The notes: generated by a model from the sequence alone, not told the origin. A DNA stretch of 64,000 nt from Nitrospirillum amazonense (GCF_007828045.1 NZ_VITN01000025.1:26877-90876), one strand, 5' to 3'; shown: positions 24,107-34,201, counted from the stretch's first letter. Made by a program: numbers and translations.

Positions 24107-25843
24107 CTAAGCCGCCGCGTGGGGAATCAGGGCCGGGGGAACCAGCCGGCTCGCCGCCAAATTCTCACACAGCTTGAAATAGTTGTCCCGCCGCTCCGTG
24201 GCGCTCTCGAATCGCTCCAGGTAGTTCAGGATGAACTCCGGCCGGCGCAGGGCGGTGGTCAGCGTCTCGCTGGCGAAGGTGCGGGCCCTACCCTCCGGCA
24301 GGCCGCCACAGGTGTTGATCAGGGCCAGCATGCGGTCGGCGAAGCCCATGGCCTGGTTGCCGACGATCTCCGTCCGCACCGTCTCGAACAGGGCGCTGTC
24401 CAGGATGTCCAGCATCTCCCGCTTGGAGGTTTCCGGCAGGCCGGCGTTCTGGATGCGGTCGGACAGTTCGCTCAGCGGCTGGATGATGTCCATGCGCCGA
24501 TTCTGGCAGCCCATGTCCCAGACGATGTCGTCCGGCACGATGAGGGAGCGCAGGTAGGGCGCCAGCTTGGCCTTGGCCTGGCGGCCCGGCGCCATGTTCA
24601 CCAGGCTCAGGATCAGGTTGATCTTGGAATAGGTGCCGCGGGCCAGGGCCATGACATCCGACATGGCTTCCGGCTGGATCAGCTTGTCGGCGCGCAGCGC
24701 GATGGCTTCCTGGATTTCCTCGTCATTCACCAGGGCGGGTGCCGTGACCTTCAGATGGTCCTGGATGCGCACCAGGGCGCGCAATTCGTCCTGAATGTTG
24801 CGCTCGCCATGGAACGGCAGGCGGGCGTGCAGGTGGCGCAGCAGGCCCAGGCGCAGCTCCGCCAGCGTGCGCGGCAGCACACCCTGCGCCAGCAGTTCCG
24901 ACAGGGTGATGACGCCCGGCAGGTGGCTGCCGGCGGCGTCCATCTCCACCTTGCCCAGCTTGCCGACGTACAGGTTGATGGCGTTCAGCACCAGTTCGAT
25001 GCGGTCGGCCTCCTTCCCCACCAGCTCCCGCAAAGCCAGGGAGGAGCCCATGATCTCGGCGGCGATGCTGTCGATGATGCGCATCTCGCGCACCGTCAGC
25101 TCGGGGCTGAACAGGCGGAACAGCCGGTCCAGCTTTTCCATCCACGTCTTGCAGCCGGCAAGATAGGCGGCGGTGGCGCGATAGAGGCCGGGGATGGGGT
25201 CCGCCCCGCCGGCGGCCAGCTTGTCCGACAACGCCTTCAGGCCGCCCGGCACCAGCGGCGGCACGGGGTTGCCCTTGGCCTTGGCCAACAGACGGCTGAG
25301 GCCGTCGTCCACCATGGCCATCAGTTCCTTCATGCGCGACACGGCGCTTTGCTGGCTGCCGCGCACCTGCTGGCTGGCCAGGCGTTGCAGCGCGCCCTGG
25401 ACCAGCGTGCCGGCGTTGTCCAGCGCGCGGGCCGCCACCTCGTAATACAGCACTTCCAGCGGGGTCACGCGCACATCGTCCAGATAGCGGGCGAACAGGC
25501 CACGGATGACCTGCCGCTGGACGTCGCCGGTGAAATCCTCCGGCTTGTCGCACCAGGAGGCGTCGCGACCGGGGTTGGCGATCTGCAGCGGGTCGGTTTC
25601 CGCCACACCGGGACGCAAGCGCTTGCGCACGGTGATGTGGTTCTTGAAGTCGTGATCCAGATAATCACGGCGGCGCACGATGCGCACGCCATCGACCTCC
25701 TTGCGGTCGATCAGCAGGGCCGCCGCCGGCTCAATCTGCCGCAGGTCAGGCCCTTCCTTGACCAGAAGCCACTGGTCATTGTGCAGGCTGTGCAGCTCGA
25801 ACGCGGTTTTCACCGTTCCGACCAGTTGCTGATGCCTTTCCAC
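24107..25843 (-). CDS. Large conserved hypothetical protein, cytoplasmic and helical
   Basis: A 578-residue protein that I do not recognise. The N-terminal 100 residues contain beta-like segments (NDQWLLVKEGPDLRQIEPAA, IVRRRDYLDHDFKNHITVRK). The remaining about 480 residues are strongly helical and leucine-rich, without coiled-coil heptads long enough to be a rod. There is no signal peptide, membrane segment, Walker motif, zinc cluster or HTH. The likely start is GTG at 25843. It stands alone, with a repeat at its 3' side and a 355-bp gap upstream. Native codon use and length argue that it is real. Confidence 0.75.
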   Translation of the reverse strand: MERHQQLVGTVKTAFELHSLHNDQWLLVKEGPDLRQIEPAAALLIDRKEVDGVRIVRRRDYLDHDFKNHITVRKRLRPGVAETDPLQIANPGRDASWCDKPEDFTGDVQRQVIRGLFARYLDDVRVTPLEVLYYEVAARALDNAGTLVQGALQRLASQQVRGSQQSAVSRMKELMAMVDDGLSRLLAKAKGNPVPPLVPGGLKALSDKLAAGGADPIPGLYRATAAYLAGCKTWMEKLDRLFRLFSPELTVREMRIIDSIAAEIMGSSLALRELVGKEADRIELVLNAINLYVGKLGKVEMDAAGSHLPGVITLSELLAQGVLPRTLAELRLGLLRHLHARLPFHGERNIQDELRALVRIQDHLKVTAPALVNDEEIQEAIALRADKLIQPEAMSDVMALARGTYSKINLILSLVNMAPGRQAKAKLAPYLRSLIVPDDIVWDMGCQNRRMDIIQPLSELSDRIQNAGLPETSKREMLDILDSALFETVRTEIVGNQAMGFADRMLALINTCGGLPEGRARTFASETLTTALRRPEFILNYLERFESATERRDNYFKLCENLAASRLVPPALIPHAAA

Positions 25844-26198
25844 CGGGACCCTGGCTCCAACGAATAGCTGGGCTCGGCCGTAGTGTTAATACAGCTTGAA
25901 CGCCCGGTTTTATGAATGCGTCGCGCATCATCCCGCATCCACAGGGCCGGGTAAACGGCTATGTCGGCAACCACCCCTTCCGTAACCGGCATGCCGGCGA
26001 AAAACGGAGGAATTTCGCACCCTGTGGTCGGGGTCACCCGGAGCGGAAGGGTCAAACCATCGGTTGGGGGCAGACCGACCGATGCCATACCCCTTCCGAC
26101 TCCGAAGCATTCGGGCATCCTCCCCAAAAGGTGGGGGCCGGATCAATCGGCTGAATGGCATAGGCCGCTTCCCCGCGCAGTGAGAAGCGGACCCACGG
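25844..26198. other. Intergenic region upstream of the unknown 578-residue gene
   Basis: No credible gene. The frames that cross it on both strands are shadows with unlikely amino-acid composition. It should hold the promoter of the gene at 24107-25843. I see no clear terminator for the PhzF gene (stop 26199) in it. Confidence 0.4.
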
Positions 26199-27005
26199 TC
26201 AGATGTGGATGTGCCCCTCCAGGAACAGGACCGCGTCGCCGCCGATGCGCACACGGTCGCCGTCCAGCCGGCAGCTAAGCGTTCCGCCCCGCCGCGATAC
26301 CTGGCGGGCGGACAGCCGGTCGGCACCCAGGCGATGCGCCCAATAGGGGATGAGGGTGCAATGGGCCGACCCCGTCACCGGGTCTTCCGGCACGCCCTTG
26401 GCCGGCGCGAAGAAGCGGGAGACGAAATCCACGCCCGGCTCGTCCCCCGGCGCGGTGACGATGACGGCGAAACGGTCGATGCCCAGCAGGCCGGCCATGT
26501 CGGGGGTCAAGGCGCGCACGGCGGCGGCATCGTCGTAGACCACCAGGTAATCCCGTGCCGCCAGGATGGCGGCGGGCGCCGGCCCGCCCAGGGCCGCGAC
26601 CAGGCCCTCATGCACCCTGTCCGGGGTCTGAGGCGGGCGGGCGGGAAAGTCCAGGGTCAACCGCCCCTCCTCCCGCGCCACGGTCAGCAAGCCGGCCTTC
26701 TGGGTGCGGAACACCACGCGCTCCGTGCCCGGGTGCAGGATGTTCATCATCAGGTGGGCGGTGGCCAGGGTGGCGTGGCCGCACAAATCCACCTCCACCG
26801 CCGGGGTGAACCAGCGCAGGCCCCAGGCGCCGTCGTCCTGCGGCCCCGGCGGCACGAAGAAGGCCGTCTCCGACAGGTTGTTCTCCATGGCGATGGCCTG
26901 CAGCGCCGCATCCGGGAGCCAGGCGTCCAGCGGCACCACGGCGGCGGGGTTGCCGCCGAACGCGGCGCTGGTGAAGGCGTCGATCTGATAGATGGGCAGG
27001 CGCAT
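26199..27005 (-). CDS. PhzF-family epimerase/isomerase-like protein
   Basis: A 268-residue protein with the two-lobed diaminopimelate-epimerase-like fold. It has the PhzF N-terminal signature IYQIDAFTSAAFGGNPAAVV, the catalytic-glutamate region MENNLSETAFF, RWFTPAVEVDLCGHATLATA, and EDPVTGSAHCTLIPYWA. PhzF converts trans-2,3-dihydro-3-hydroxyanthranilate in phenazine synthesis, but no other phz gene is in the window, so it is one of the many PhzF homologues of unknown substrate. The ATG at 27005 is chosen by homology. It is divergent from a MocR-type regulator, its probable controller. Confidence 0.93.
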   Translation of the reverse strand: MRLPIYQIDAFTSAAFGGNPAAVVPLDAWLPDAALQAIAMENNLSETAFFVPPGPQDDGAWGLRWFTPAVEVDLCGHATLATAHLMMNILHPGTERVVFRTQKAGLLTVAREEGRLTLDFPARPPQTPDRVHEGLVAALGGPAPAAILAARDYLVVYDDAAAVRALTPDMAGLLGIDRFAVIVTAPGDEPGVDFVSRFFAPAKGVPEDPVTGSAHCTLIPYWAHRLGADRLSARQVSRRGGTLSCRLDGDRVRIGGDAVLFLEGHIHI

Positions 27006-27060
27006 GGCGGAACCTCCTCCGGCAGGGCGGCAATGACAGTGTCGACGCGTGAAGGCGGAT

Positions 27061-27131
27061 GACAATGGGGACAATTCCGGAATAGAACAGAGACACTTCT
27101 TCATCAATGCCGATATTGTCGCCATGACAAT
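27061..27131. promoter_or_regulatory. Probable MocR binding sites in the PhzF/MocR divergon
   Basis: GACAAT occurs as two direct copies 9 bp apart (27061 and 27070), and a perfect palindrome ATTGTC-GCCAT-GACAAT lies at 27115-27131, overlapping the regulator's start codon. Repeated half-sites between divergent genes are typical of MocR/GntR autoregulators. Confidence 0.6.
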
Positions 27132-28512
27132 GACCGAAAAGCAGCCGCATTGGCTGCCCGACATCACCCACCGCCCGGGCCCGCGCTATCGCGCCATCGC
27201 CGCCGCCCTGCAGGACGACATCGGTAGTGGCGCCCTGCCCATTGGCGCCAAGCTGCCCACCCACCGGGATCTGGCCTGGCGCCTGGGCGTCACCGTGGGC
27301 ACGGTCACCCGCGCCTACGCGGAAGCCGAGCGCAGCGGCCTAATCGGAGGGGAGGTCGGGCGCGGCACCTTCGTGCGCGATCCCCGGCCGGCGGAGGCGC
27401 CGGTGGACAACACCGGCATCATCGACTTGTCGGTCAATGCGCTGGCGCAGCACCCCAACGAGGACCGTCTGCGCCAGGCGCTGCTGGGTCTGGCGTCGCG
27501 TAACGACCTGTCGGGCCTCATGCATTATCCCCCCGTGAACGGCAGCGCCCGCCACCGCCAAGCGGGGGCGGCGTGGATTGCCCAGACCACGGGCCTGACG
27601 GTGGACCCGGCCCTGGTGCTGCCCACGGCCGGGGGGCAGAACGCCATGCACCTGGCCCTGGCCGCCATCACCCGGCCCGGCGATAGTCTGCTGGTGGAGC
27701 AATTGTCCTATCCGGCGGTGAAGCCCCTGGCCGGGCTGCTGGACCTGCGGCTGGTGCCGGTGGCCATGGATGGCGGGGGCCTGCTGCCCGACGCGCTGGA
27801 GCAGGCGGCCCGCGCCCACGGCGCCCACGCCCTCTACTGCATGCCGCGCCTGCACAACCCCACCACGGTGACGCAAGGGCCCGACCGCCGCGAGGCGGTG
27901 ATGGCCGTTTGCCGGCAGGCCGGCATCCGGGTGGTGGAGGATGATGTCTACGGCTTCCTGGCCGACGATCCCGGCCCGCCACCCTTGGCGGCGCTGGATC
28001 CGGAGCGGGTGCTGTTCCTGACCAGCCTGTCCAAGAACCTGATGCCCGGGCTGCGCACCGGTTTCCTGCTGTGCCCGCCGGCCCTGATGGATCGGGTGCG
28101 CACCCTGCTGCGCGCCACCCTGCTGGGCGTCAACCCGCTGGGGGCGGAGTTGTCGGCCGAGTTCATCCTGTCCGGTGCCGCGCTGGAGAGCGCCACCCAG
28201 CGCCGCGCCCTGGTGGCGGACCGTCAGGCCCAGGCCCGCCGCCTGTTGCCCGGCGTCCCCTCCGACCCCGCCTGCCCGCACCTGTGGCTGACCCTGCCCG
28301 AGCCCTGGCGGCGCGAGGACTTCGCCCGCGCGCTGCTGAGCCGGAGCGTGCGCGTCACGCCGGCCGACGCCTTCGCCGTGGCGCGGGGCGACACGCCCCA
28401 CGCCGTGCGCGTCTGCATCGGCGGGGTGGAGCGGGAGGAGGTGCTGGAACACGGCCTGCGCACGATCGCCGCCCTGCTGGCCGAGCCCGCGATGAGTGAG
28501 GTGTTGGTTTAG
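27124..28512 (+). CDS. MocR-type transcriptional regulator (GntR HTH plus aminotransferase-like domain)
   Basis: A 462-residue fusion. The N-terminal GntR winged helix is RAIAAALQDDIGSGALPIGA, KLPTHRDLAWRLGVTVGTVT, RAYAEAERSGLIGGEVGRGT. The C-terminal fold-type I aminotransferase-like domain has LVLPTAGGQNAMHLAL, MPRLHNPTTVT, EDDVYGFLADD and TSLSKNLMPGLRTGFLL with the PLP-binding Lys. MocR regulators use PLP, or a PLP adduct, as effector. The ATG at 27124 is used; an alternative ATG lies at 27130. The divergent PhzF gene is the likely target, inferred from position. Confidence 0.94.
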   Translation: MTMTEKQPHWLPDITHRPGPRYRAIAAALQDDIGSGALPIGAKLPTHRDLAWRLGVTVGTVTRAYAEAERSGLIGGEVGRGTFVRDPRPAEAPVDNTGIIDLSVNALAQHPNEDRLRQALLGLASRNDLSGLMHYPPVNGSARHRQAGAAWIAQTTGLTVDPALVLPTAGGQNAMHLALAAITRPGDSLLVEQLSYPAVKPLAGLLDLRLVPVAMDGGGLLPDALEQAARAHGAHALYCMPRLHNPTTVTQGPDRREAVMAVCRQAGIRVVEDDVYGFLADDPGPPPLAALDPERVLFLTSLSKNLMPGLRTGFLLCPPALMDRVRTLLRATLLGVNPLGAELSAEFILSGAALESATQRRALVADRQAQARRLLPGVPSDPACPHLWLTLPEPWRREDFARALLSRSVRVTPADAFAVARGDTPHAVRVCIGGVEREEVLEHGLRTIAALLAEPAMSEVLV

Positions 28513-29321
28513 GGGAACGGCCGGACCGTGTGCATATGGTTCAACGGCCCGTGGCCGCCGCCGAAGCCGGGCGCGGTGCGGATGGCCTCTTGCACATAGG
28601 CGTGCGCCCGTTCCACCGCCTGGGGCGCGGCCAGCCCCTGGGCCAAACCGCAGGCGATGGCCGACGCCAGGGTGCAGCCGGTGCCGTGGGTGTGCACACT
28701 GTCGAAGCGGGGGGCGCTGTAGCTGTGTTCCCCACCGCGGGTGACCAGCAGGTCGGTCACCACCGGGCCGGCGCGGTGCCCGCCCTTGACCAGCACGGCC
28801 TGGGCGCCGAACTCCAGCAGGCGGTCGGCGGCGCGGCGCATCCCGTCCAGGCTGTCGCCCTCGAAACTTTCCGGGGGAAGGCCGGTCAGGGCCGCCGCCT
28901 CCACCGTGTTGGGGGTCAGCAGCGTGGTGATGGGCAGCAGTCGCGTGATCGCCACCGACATGGCGCGATCCTCCAGCAAGCGCTGGCCGCCCTTGGCCGC
29001 CATGACCGGATCGACCACCAGGGCGGGCACGCCCACCTCGCTCAGCACCTCGGCCACCGTCTCGATGACCTCGGCGGAGGCCAGCATGCCGGTCTTGACC
29101 GCGTCGGCGCCGATATCGGCCAGGCACAGCCGCATCTGCAGGGCAATGAATTCCGGCGGAACGGGCATCACCGCCTGGACGCCATGGGTGTCCTGCGCCG
29201 TCAGGGCCGTCACCGCCGTCATGGCGTAGCCGCCCAGCGCCGTCACCGCCTTGATGTCCGCCTGGATGCCGGCGCCACCGCCACTGTCGGACCCGGCGAC
29301 GATCAGGATACGGCCGCGCAT
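28509..29321 (-). CDS. thiD: Hydroxymethylpyrimidine/phosphomethylpyrimidine kinase
   Basis: A 270-residue ribokinase-fold enzyme that phosphorylates HMP and HMP-P in thiamine synthesis. Signatures: ILIVAGSDSGGGAGIQADIK at the start, TALTAQDTHGVQ, VDPVMAAKGGQRLL, and the anion-hole motif HTHGTGCTLASAIACGLA near the C-terminus with the catalytic Asp replaced in the usual GAGD/GTGC form of the family. It starts 4 bp after the glmM stop, so it is translated from the glmM transcript. Its 3' end overlaps the convergent MocR stop by 4 bp. Confidence 0.95.
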   Translation of the reverse strand: MRGRILIVAGSDSGGGAGIQADIKAVTALGGYAMTAVTALTAQDTHGVQAVMPVPPEFIALQMRLCLADIGADAVKTGMLASAEVIETVAEVLSEVGVPALVVDPVMAAKGGQRLLEDRAMSVAITRLLPITTLLTPNTVEAAALTGLPPESFEGDSLDGMRRAADRLLEFGAQAVLVKGGHRAGPVVTDLLVTRGGEHSYSAPRFDSVHTHGTGCTLASAIACGLAQGLAAPQAVERAHAYVQEAIRTAPGFGGGHGPLNHMHTVRPFP

Positions 29322-29325
29322 GCCC

Positions 29326-30705
29326 TTATTCCGCGACCTTGGAGGCCGGCGCCGGGGCGGCGTCCTTGATGGCGGCGACAATGTCGTCCACCACCGCCAT
29401 CACCAGGCCCTGGTCGTCGCCCTCCGCCATGACGCGGATCAGCGGCTCGGTGCCCGACTTGCGGATCAGGACGCGGCCGGTGCCGCCCAGGCGGGACTCG
29501 CCGGCGCGGATGGCATCCTGAACGCTGGCGGCGGCCAGGGGCGTGGTGCCGCCCGCCGGCTCGAACCGCACGTTCTTCAGCACCTGCGGCAGGGCCTGGA
29601 AGACACGCAGGACTTCCGACGCCGGCTTGCCCGACTGCTGGATCACGGCCAGCACCTGCAAGGCCGCCACCAGGCCATCGCCCGTCGTGCCATGATCGGA
29701 GAGGACGATATGGCCGGACTGTTCGCCACCGACGTTGTAGCCATGCTCGCGCATATGCTCCACGACATAACGGTCACCCACCGGCGTGCGGGCCAAGCTC
29801 AGGCCCCGGCCCTTCAGGTGCAGCTCCAGGCCCAGGTTGGACATGACGGTGGCCACGACACCGCCGCCGCGCAGGGTGCCGGCGTCGGCGCAGGCGCAGC
29901 CGATCAGGGCCATGACCTGGTCGCCGTCGATCTGGGTGCCGGTCTCATCCGCCAGGATCAGGCGGTCGGCGTCGCCGTCCAGGGCGATGCCCAGGTGGGC
30001 GCCATGGGCCACCACGGCGTCGCGCATGGCCTTGGGCGCCGTGGCGCCGCAATCCTTGTTGATGTTGAATCCGTCGGGCGCCACCGCCACCGGGATGACC
30101 TCGGCCCCCAGTTCCCACAGCACCTTGGGCGCCACCTTGTAGGCGGCGCCGTTGGCGCAATCGACCACGATCTTCAGCCCATCCAGGCGAAGGCCGCGCG
30201 GGAAGGTGGCCTTCGCCTGCTCGATATAGCGGCCGATGGCGTCATCCAGGCGCTGGGCCCGGCCCAAATCCTTGGCGCCGGCGAGGTCACCGGCGAAGCC
30301 CTCCACCATGCGCGCCTCGATGGCCGCCTCGACCTCGTCGGACAGCTTGTAGCCGTCCGGTCCGAACAGCTTGATGCCGTTGTCGTAAAAGGGATTGTGC
30401 GAGGCGGAGATCATGACGCCCATGTCGGCGCGCAGCGACCGCGTCAGCATGGCCACCGCCGGCGTGGGCATGGGGCCCACCAGGGTCACGTCCATGCCCA
30501 TGGAGACGAAGCCGGCCACCAGCGCCGGTTCCAGCATATAGCCCGACAGGCGCGTGTCCTTGCCGATAACCACCAGGTGGCGGTGATTGCCCCGGCGGAA
30601 CTGCAGGGCGGCCGCCATGGCCACCTTCAGGGCCGTCTCCGCTGTCATGGGCTCGGTATTGGCCGTGCCCCGGATGCCATCGGTACCAAACAGTTTACGC
30701 GCCAT
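29326..30705 (-). CDS. glmM: Phosphoglucosamine mutase
   Basis: A 459-residue alpha-D-phosphohexomutase converting glucosamine-6-phosphate to glucosamine-1-phosphate for UDP-GlcNAc, peptidoglycan and lipopolysaccharide synthesis. It shows [14 protein letters not shown], the active-site phosphoserine loop [15 protein letters not shown], the metal-binding DGDADR and the sugar-binding GGEQSGHI, and ends with [15 protein letters not shown] for phosphate binding. Length matches the family. It lies downstream of folP, as in many bacteria, with repeat copy E between them. Confidence 0.97.
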   Translation of the reverse strand: MARKLFGTDGIRGTANTEPMTAETALKVAMAAALQFRRGNHRHLVVIGKDTRLSGYMLEPALVAGFVSMGMDVTLVGPMPTPAVAMLTRSLRADMGVMISASHNPFYDNGIKLFGPDGYKLSDEVEAAIEARMVEGFAGDLAGAKDLGRAQRLDDAIGRYIEQAKATFPRGLRLDGLKIVVDCANGAAYKVAPKVLWELGAEVIPVAVAPDGFNINKDCGATAPKAMRDAVVAHGAHLGIALDGDADRLILADETGTQIDGDQVMALIGCACADAGTLRGGGVVATVMSNLGLELHLKGRGLSLARTPVGDRYVVEHMREHGYNVGGEQSGHIVLSDHGTTGDGLVAALQVLAVIQQSGKPASEVLRVFQALPQVLKNVRFEPAGGTTPLAAASVQDAIRAGESRLGGTGRVLIRKSGTEPLIRVMAEGDDQGLVMAVVDDIVAAIKDAAPAPASKVAE

Positions 30706-30765
30706 CGTCTTTCACGCCGTCGATTCTTGTCTCACATGGTCTTTTGCCGTAACCGCCAAAAGACC

Positions 30766-30852
30766 CCCTCAAACGCCGGGCGCCGCCATCCGGCGGCTTG
30801 GCTTCCTCGCTCCGCCCTGCGGTACTCGCTCCGGGGCCGGCCGTCGCCGGCC
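30766..30852 (-). repeat. Dispersed three-hairpin intergenic element, copy E
   Basis: Reverse-strand member between folP and glmM. The first hairpin is GGCCGGC-GACG-GCCGGCC, the centre is of the A type (GGAGCGAGTACCGCAGGGCG), and the third hairpin is GCCGCC-GGAT-GGCGGC, ending GCCCGGCGTTTGAGGG. It begins 13 bp after the folP stop and is in sense with folP, within a presumed folP-glmM-thiD transcript. Confidence 0.85.
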
Positions 30853-30865
30853 TTCAATCACCTCA

Positions 30866-31972
30866 TCATCCATGCAGCGCCTGCCACAGGGCCCGAGCCT
30901 GCACCGTCTCCGCGACGTCGTGCACCCGCAGGATATGCGCGCCCCGGTCCAGGCACGCAAGGCCGCCGGCCAGCGATCCGGCCAGCCGGTCCTTCGGCGC
31001 CTCCCCCCGCGACAGCGCGGCCAGGAATCGCTTGCGCGACAGGCCCACCAGCAGGGCGCAGCCAGTGCCATGATAGAGCGCCGTGTGGCGCAGAATGTCC
31101 AGATTATGCGCCACCGTCTTGCCGAAGCCGATGCCGGGATCGACGGCGATGCGTGTACGGGGGATGCCGGCGGCCACGCACGCCTCCACCCGTGCCAGCA
31201 AATAGTCCATGACGTCCAGCGCGGCGTCGGCGTAGCGCGGCTCCAACTGCATGGTGCGGGGGTCGCCCTGCATGTGCATGAGCACGACCGGGCAGCCGCG
31301 CGCCGCCACCAGGGCCAGGCTGTCGGGGTCGCCCTCCAGCGCGCTGATGTCGTTGATGATGCGGGCGCCGGCGTCCAGGGCCGCCGCCATGACCGGGGCG
31401 TGGCGGGTATCGACGGAGATGACCGCCCCCGCCGCCGCCAGCGCGCGGATGACGGGCACCACCCGCGCGGCCTCCTCCTCCGGCGACACCGGGGCGGCGC
31501 CCGGCCGCGTGCTCTCGCCGCCGATGTCCAGGATGTCGGCGCCGGCCGCCATCAGGGCCCGCCCATGGGCGATGGCAGCCTCGGCGGCGACATAGTCCCC
31601 GCCGTCGGAAAAGCTGTCGGGCGTGACGTTGACGATGCCCATCACGAGGGGGCGGGAAAGGTCCAGGCCGGCGAAGGCCGGGCGCGGCGCTGACAAGGCG
31701 GCCAGGCGCCGGCCGACAGCCTCGCCCACCCCGGCGGCGGCGGCCCAAGCGGCCAGGCCGCGCGACTCCATCACTTTGCGGGCGACCGCATCCGGCCGGC
31801 GCACGGCCACCTCCACCTGGGTGAAGGACAAGGCCGTACCCGCCAGCGGATGGCTATCGGGGGCGTGCAAGCCGGACAGCAAGCCCACAGGGGTCAGGTA
31901 CACGTCTTCGGCGGCAACGGATGCCCCGGAAGCCCAGGGGTCCAACGAAACGGAAGGCAGGTCGGATGGCAT
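30866..31972 (-). CDS. folP: Dihydropteroate synthase with an N-terminal extension
   Basis: A 368-residue enzyme joining p-aminobenzoate to 6-hydroxymethyl-dihydropterin pyrophosphate in folate synthesis; it is the sulfonamide target. The TIM barrel starts near residue 108 with LVMGIVNVTPDSFSDGG and continues with GADILDIGGESTRPGA, VISVDTRHAPV, INDISALEGD, VLMHMQGDPRTMQ and IAVDPGIGFGKT. The preceding about 105 residues (YLTPVGLLSG to GRRLAALSAP) are not part of the catalytic barrel; similar extensions occur in other alphaproteobacterial FolP proteins. It lies downstream of ftsH beyond a terminator and upstream of glmM. Confidence 0.95.
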   Translation of the reverse strand: MPSDLPSVSLDPWASGASVAAEDVYLTPVGLLSGLHAPDSHPLAGTALSFTQVEVAVRRPDAVARKVMESRGLAAWAAAAGVGEAVGRRLAALSAPRPAFAGLDLSRPLVMGIVNVTPDSFSDGGDYVAAEAAIAHGRALMAAGADILDIGGESTRPGAAPVSPEEEAARVVPVIRALAAAGAVISVDTRHAPVMAAALDAGARIINDISALEGDPDSLALVAARGCPVVLMHMQGDPRTMQLEPRYADAALDVMDYLLARVEACVAAGIPRTRIAVDPGIGFGKTVAHNLDILRHTALYHGTGCALLVGLSRKRFLAALSRGEAPKDRLAGSLAGGLACLDRGAHILRVHDVAETVQARALWQALHG

Positions 31973-32074
31973 GGGCTTCCTCTCACGCGTTGCCGCGATC
32001 CTAGTCCCCCGCCCGCGCCGGCGTCATCCACCCTGGCGGCAGCCCTGCCCCACGGCGGGCCGTTCCCGAAAAAC

Positions 32075-32109
32075 AAAACCCCCGGGCGCCTGGGGCGACC
32101 GGGGGTTTT
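32075..32109 (-). terminator. ftsH terminator
   Basis: AAAACCCCCGG pairs with CCGGGGGTTTT and is followed on the reverse strand by TTTTGTTTTTC. It lies about 20 bp after the ftsH stop and separates ftsH from folP. Confidence 0.85.
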
Positions 32110-32129
32110 GCGAAGAAGTGCAGCCGGGA

Positions 32130-34070
32130 TCAGGTGCCGGGCTGCGGCTCCGGCGTGAAGGGGCCGGGTTCCGCGCTGGTGGTGCCGCTGGTCGTGGGCA
32201 CCGAGGTGCGGCGGCCGACGCCGCGCGGCGGCACCTTGGGCGGCTCCGTCGATTCGGGACGCACGATGCTCTCGCCCCGCAGCAGGGCGCGAACCTCGTC
32301 ACCCGACAGCGTCTCGTATTCCAGCAAAGCGTTGGAGACGTTGTGCAGGTCGTCCATATGCTCCGTCAGGATACGGCGGGCGTGGCCCTCGGCCTCCTCG
32401 ATGATGCGGCGGATTTCCTCGTCGATCAGCTGGGAGGTGGCTTCGGAGATGTTCTGCTGCTGGGTCACGGAATGGCCCAGGAACACTTCCTGCTCGTTGG
32501 CGTTGTAGCGCACCCGGCCCAGGCGCGCGCTCATGCCGAACTCCGTCACCATGCGCCGGGCCATGTTGGTGGCCTGCTGGATGTCGTTGCCGGCGCCGGT
32601 GGTCACCTGCTCCGCCCCGAAGATCAGCTCTTCCGCCACGCGGCCGCCGAACATCATGGCCAGCTTGGATTCCAGCTCGATCTTGGAATAGGCGTACTTG
32701 TCCCGCTCCGGCAGGCTCATGGTCACGCCCAGGGCGCGGCCGCGCGGCACGATGGTGACCTTATGCAGCGGGTCGCTCTCCGGCATGAACAGGCCGACCA
32801 GGGCGTGACCGGCCTCGTGATAGGCGGTCAGCTTCTTTTCCCGGTCGGTCATGACCATGGACCGGCGCTCCGCGCCCATCATGACCTTATCCTTGGCGGC
32901 CTCGAACTCGCCCATGCCGACCACGCGGCGGCCGGCGCGCGCGGCCAGCAGGGCCGCCTCGTTCACCAGGTTGGACAGGTCGGCGCCGGAGAAACCGGGG
33001 GTGCCGCGGGCGATGGTGCGGGCGTCCACATCGGGGGCCAGCGGCACCTTGCGCATGTGGACCTTCAGGATCTTCTCGCGGCCGGAAACGTCGGGATTGG
33101 GCACAACCACCTGACGGTCGAAACGGCCGGGGCGCAGCAAGGCCGGGTCCAAGACATCGGGGCGGTTGGTGGCGGCGATGAGGATGACGCCCTCGTTCGC
33201 CTCGAAACCGTCCATCTCGACCAGCAGCTGGTTCAGGGTCTGCTCACGCTCGTCATTGCCGCCGCCCAGGCCGGCGCCACGGTGGCGGCCGACGGCGTCG
33301 ATCTCATCGATGAAGATGATGCAGGGGGCGTTCTTCTTGCCCTGCTCGAACATGTCGCGCACACGGGACGCGCCCACGCCGACGAACATTTCCACGAAGT
33401 CGGAGCCGGAGATGGTGAAGAACGGCACGTTGGCCTCACCCGCCACGGCGCGGGCCGTCAGCGTCTTACCGGTGCCCGGCGGCCCCACCAGCAGCACGCC
33501 CTTGGGGATCTTGCCGCCCAGGCGCTGGAACTTCTGCGGGTCCTTCAGGAACTCCACGATCTCTTCCAGTTCCTGCTTGGCCTCGTCGATGCCGGCCACG
33601 TCGTCGAAGGTGACGCGGCCCACCTTTTCGGTCAGCAGGCGGGCGCGGCTCTTGCCGAAGCCCATGGCCTTGCCGCCGCCGGACTGCATCTGGCGCATGA
33701 AGAAGATCCACACGCCGATCAGGACCAGCATGGGCAGCCAGGAGATGATGATGCTGAACAGGGTCGGGTTGCCGCTGTCGTCCGGCACCGCGGTGATCTT
33801 CACGTTCTTGTCGGCCAGGCGGGTCACCAGATTGCTCTCCGGCGGCACGTAGGTCGAGAAGGTGCGGTTGTCGCGATAATGGCCGGTGACCTGCGGGCCC
33901 TTGATCGTCACGTCGGCGACGGTGCCGCGATCAACCTCTTCCAGCAGTTCGCTGAAGGGGATGCTGGCTTGCGTCGTCCGATTGGTGGAAGTCTGGAAAA
34001 GGTTGAACAGAACGAACAGCAAGACGCCGATAAAAGCCCACAGCGCCAAATTTTTACCGAAGTTGTTCAC
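32130..34070 (-). CDS. ftsH: ATP-dependent zinc metalloprotease FtsH
   Basis: A 646-residue membrane AAA+ protease that degrades misfolded membrane proteins and regulators such as LpxC. Start: GTG at 34070 with AGGAAAGG upstream, giving [19 protein letters not shown] with the first transmembrane segment; the second is at [20 protein letters not shown]. Walker A is GPPGTGKT, Walker B IIFIDEID, then the SRH region, and the zinc site is HEAGHALVG with a downstream Asp/Glu helix. The C-terminus is a low-complexity tail ([20 protein letters not shown]). It follows tilS as in many alphaproteobacteria. Confidence 0.97.
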   Translation of the reverse strand: MNNFGKNLALWAFIGVLLFVLFNLFQTSTNRTTQASIPFSELLEEVDRGTVADVTIKGPQVTGHYRDNRTFSTYVPPESNLVTRLADKNVKITAVPDDSGNPTLFSIIISWLPMLVLIGVWIFFMRQMQSGGGKAMGFGKSRARLLTEKVGRVTFDDVAGIDEAKQELEEIVEFLKDPQKFQRLGGKIPKGVLLVGPPGTGKTLTARAVAGEANVPFFTISGSDFVEMFVGVGASRVRDMFEQGKKNAPCIIFIDEIDAVGRHRGAGLGGGNDEREQTLNQLLVEMDGFEANEGVILIAATNRPDVLDPALLRPGRFDRQVVVPNPDVSGREKILKVHMRKVPLAPDVDARTIARGTPGFSGADLSNLVNEAALLAARAGRRVVGMGEFEAAKDKVMMGAERRSMVMTDREKKLTAYHEAGHALVGLFMPESDPLHKVTIVPRGRALGVTMSLPERDKYAYSKIELESKLAMMFGGRVAEELIFGAEQVTTGAGNDIQQATNMARRMVTEFGMSARLGRVRYNANEQEVFLGHSVTQQQNISEATSQLIDEEIRRIIEEAEGHARRILTEHMDDLHNVSNALLEYETLSGDEVRALLRGESIVRPESTEPPKVPPRGVGRRTSVPTTSGTTSAEPGPFTPEPQPGT

Positions 34071-34201
34071 GTCTCTCAGCCTTTCCTCGACCAACCGCGC
34101 CCTGCCACCCGGCCCGCATGGCCGGTTTCAATGGCGGGGGTCGCAGCCCACCCGGCGGATTTCGCGCATTTCACGCGGGATATCCACCGGGACCGTTTCC
34201 A

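Noticed and set aside
26199..27005. Phenazine biosynthesis locus
   Set aside because: Only a PhzF-family protein is present. No phzA-G genes are in the window, and PhzF homologues are common outside phenazine producers.
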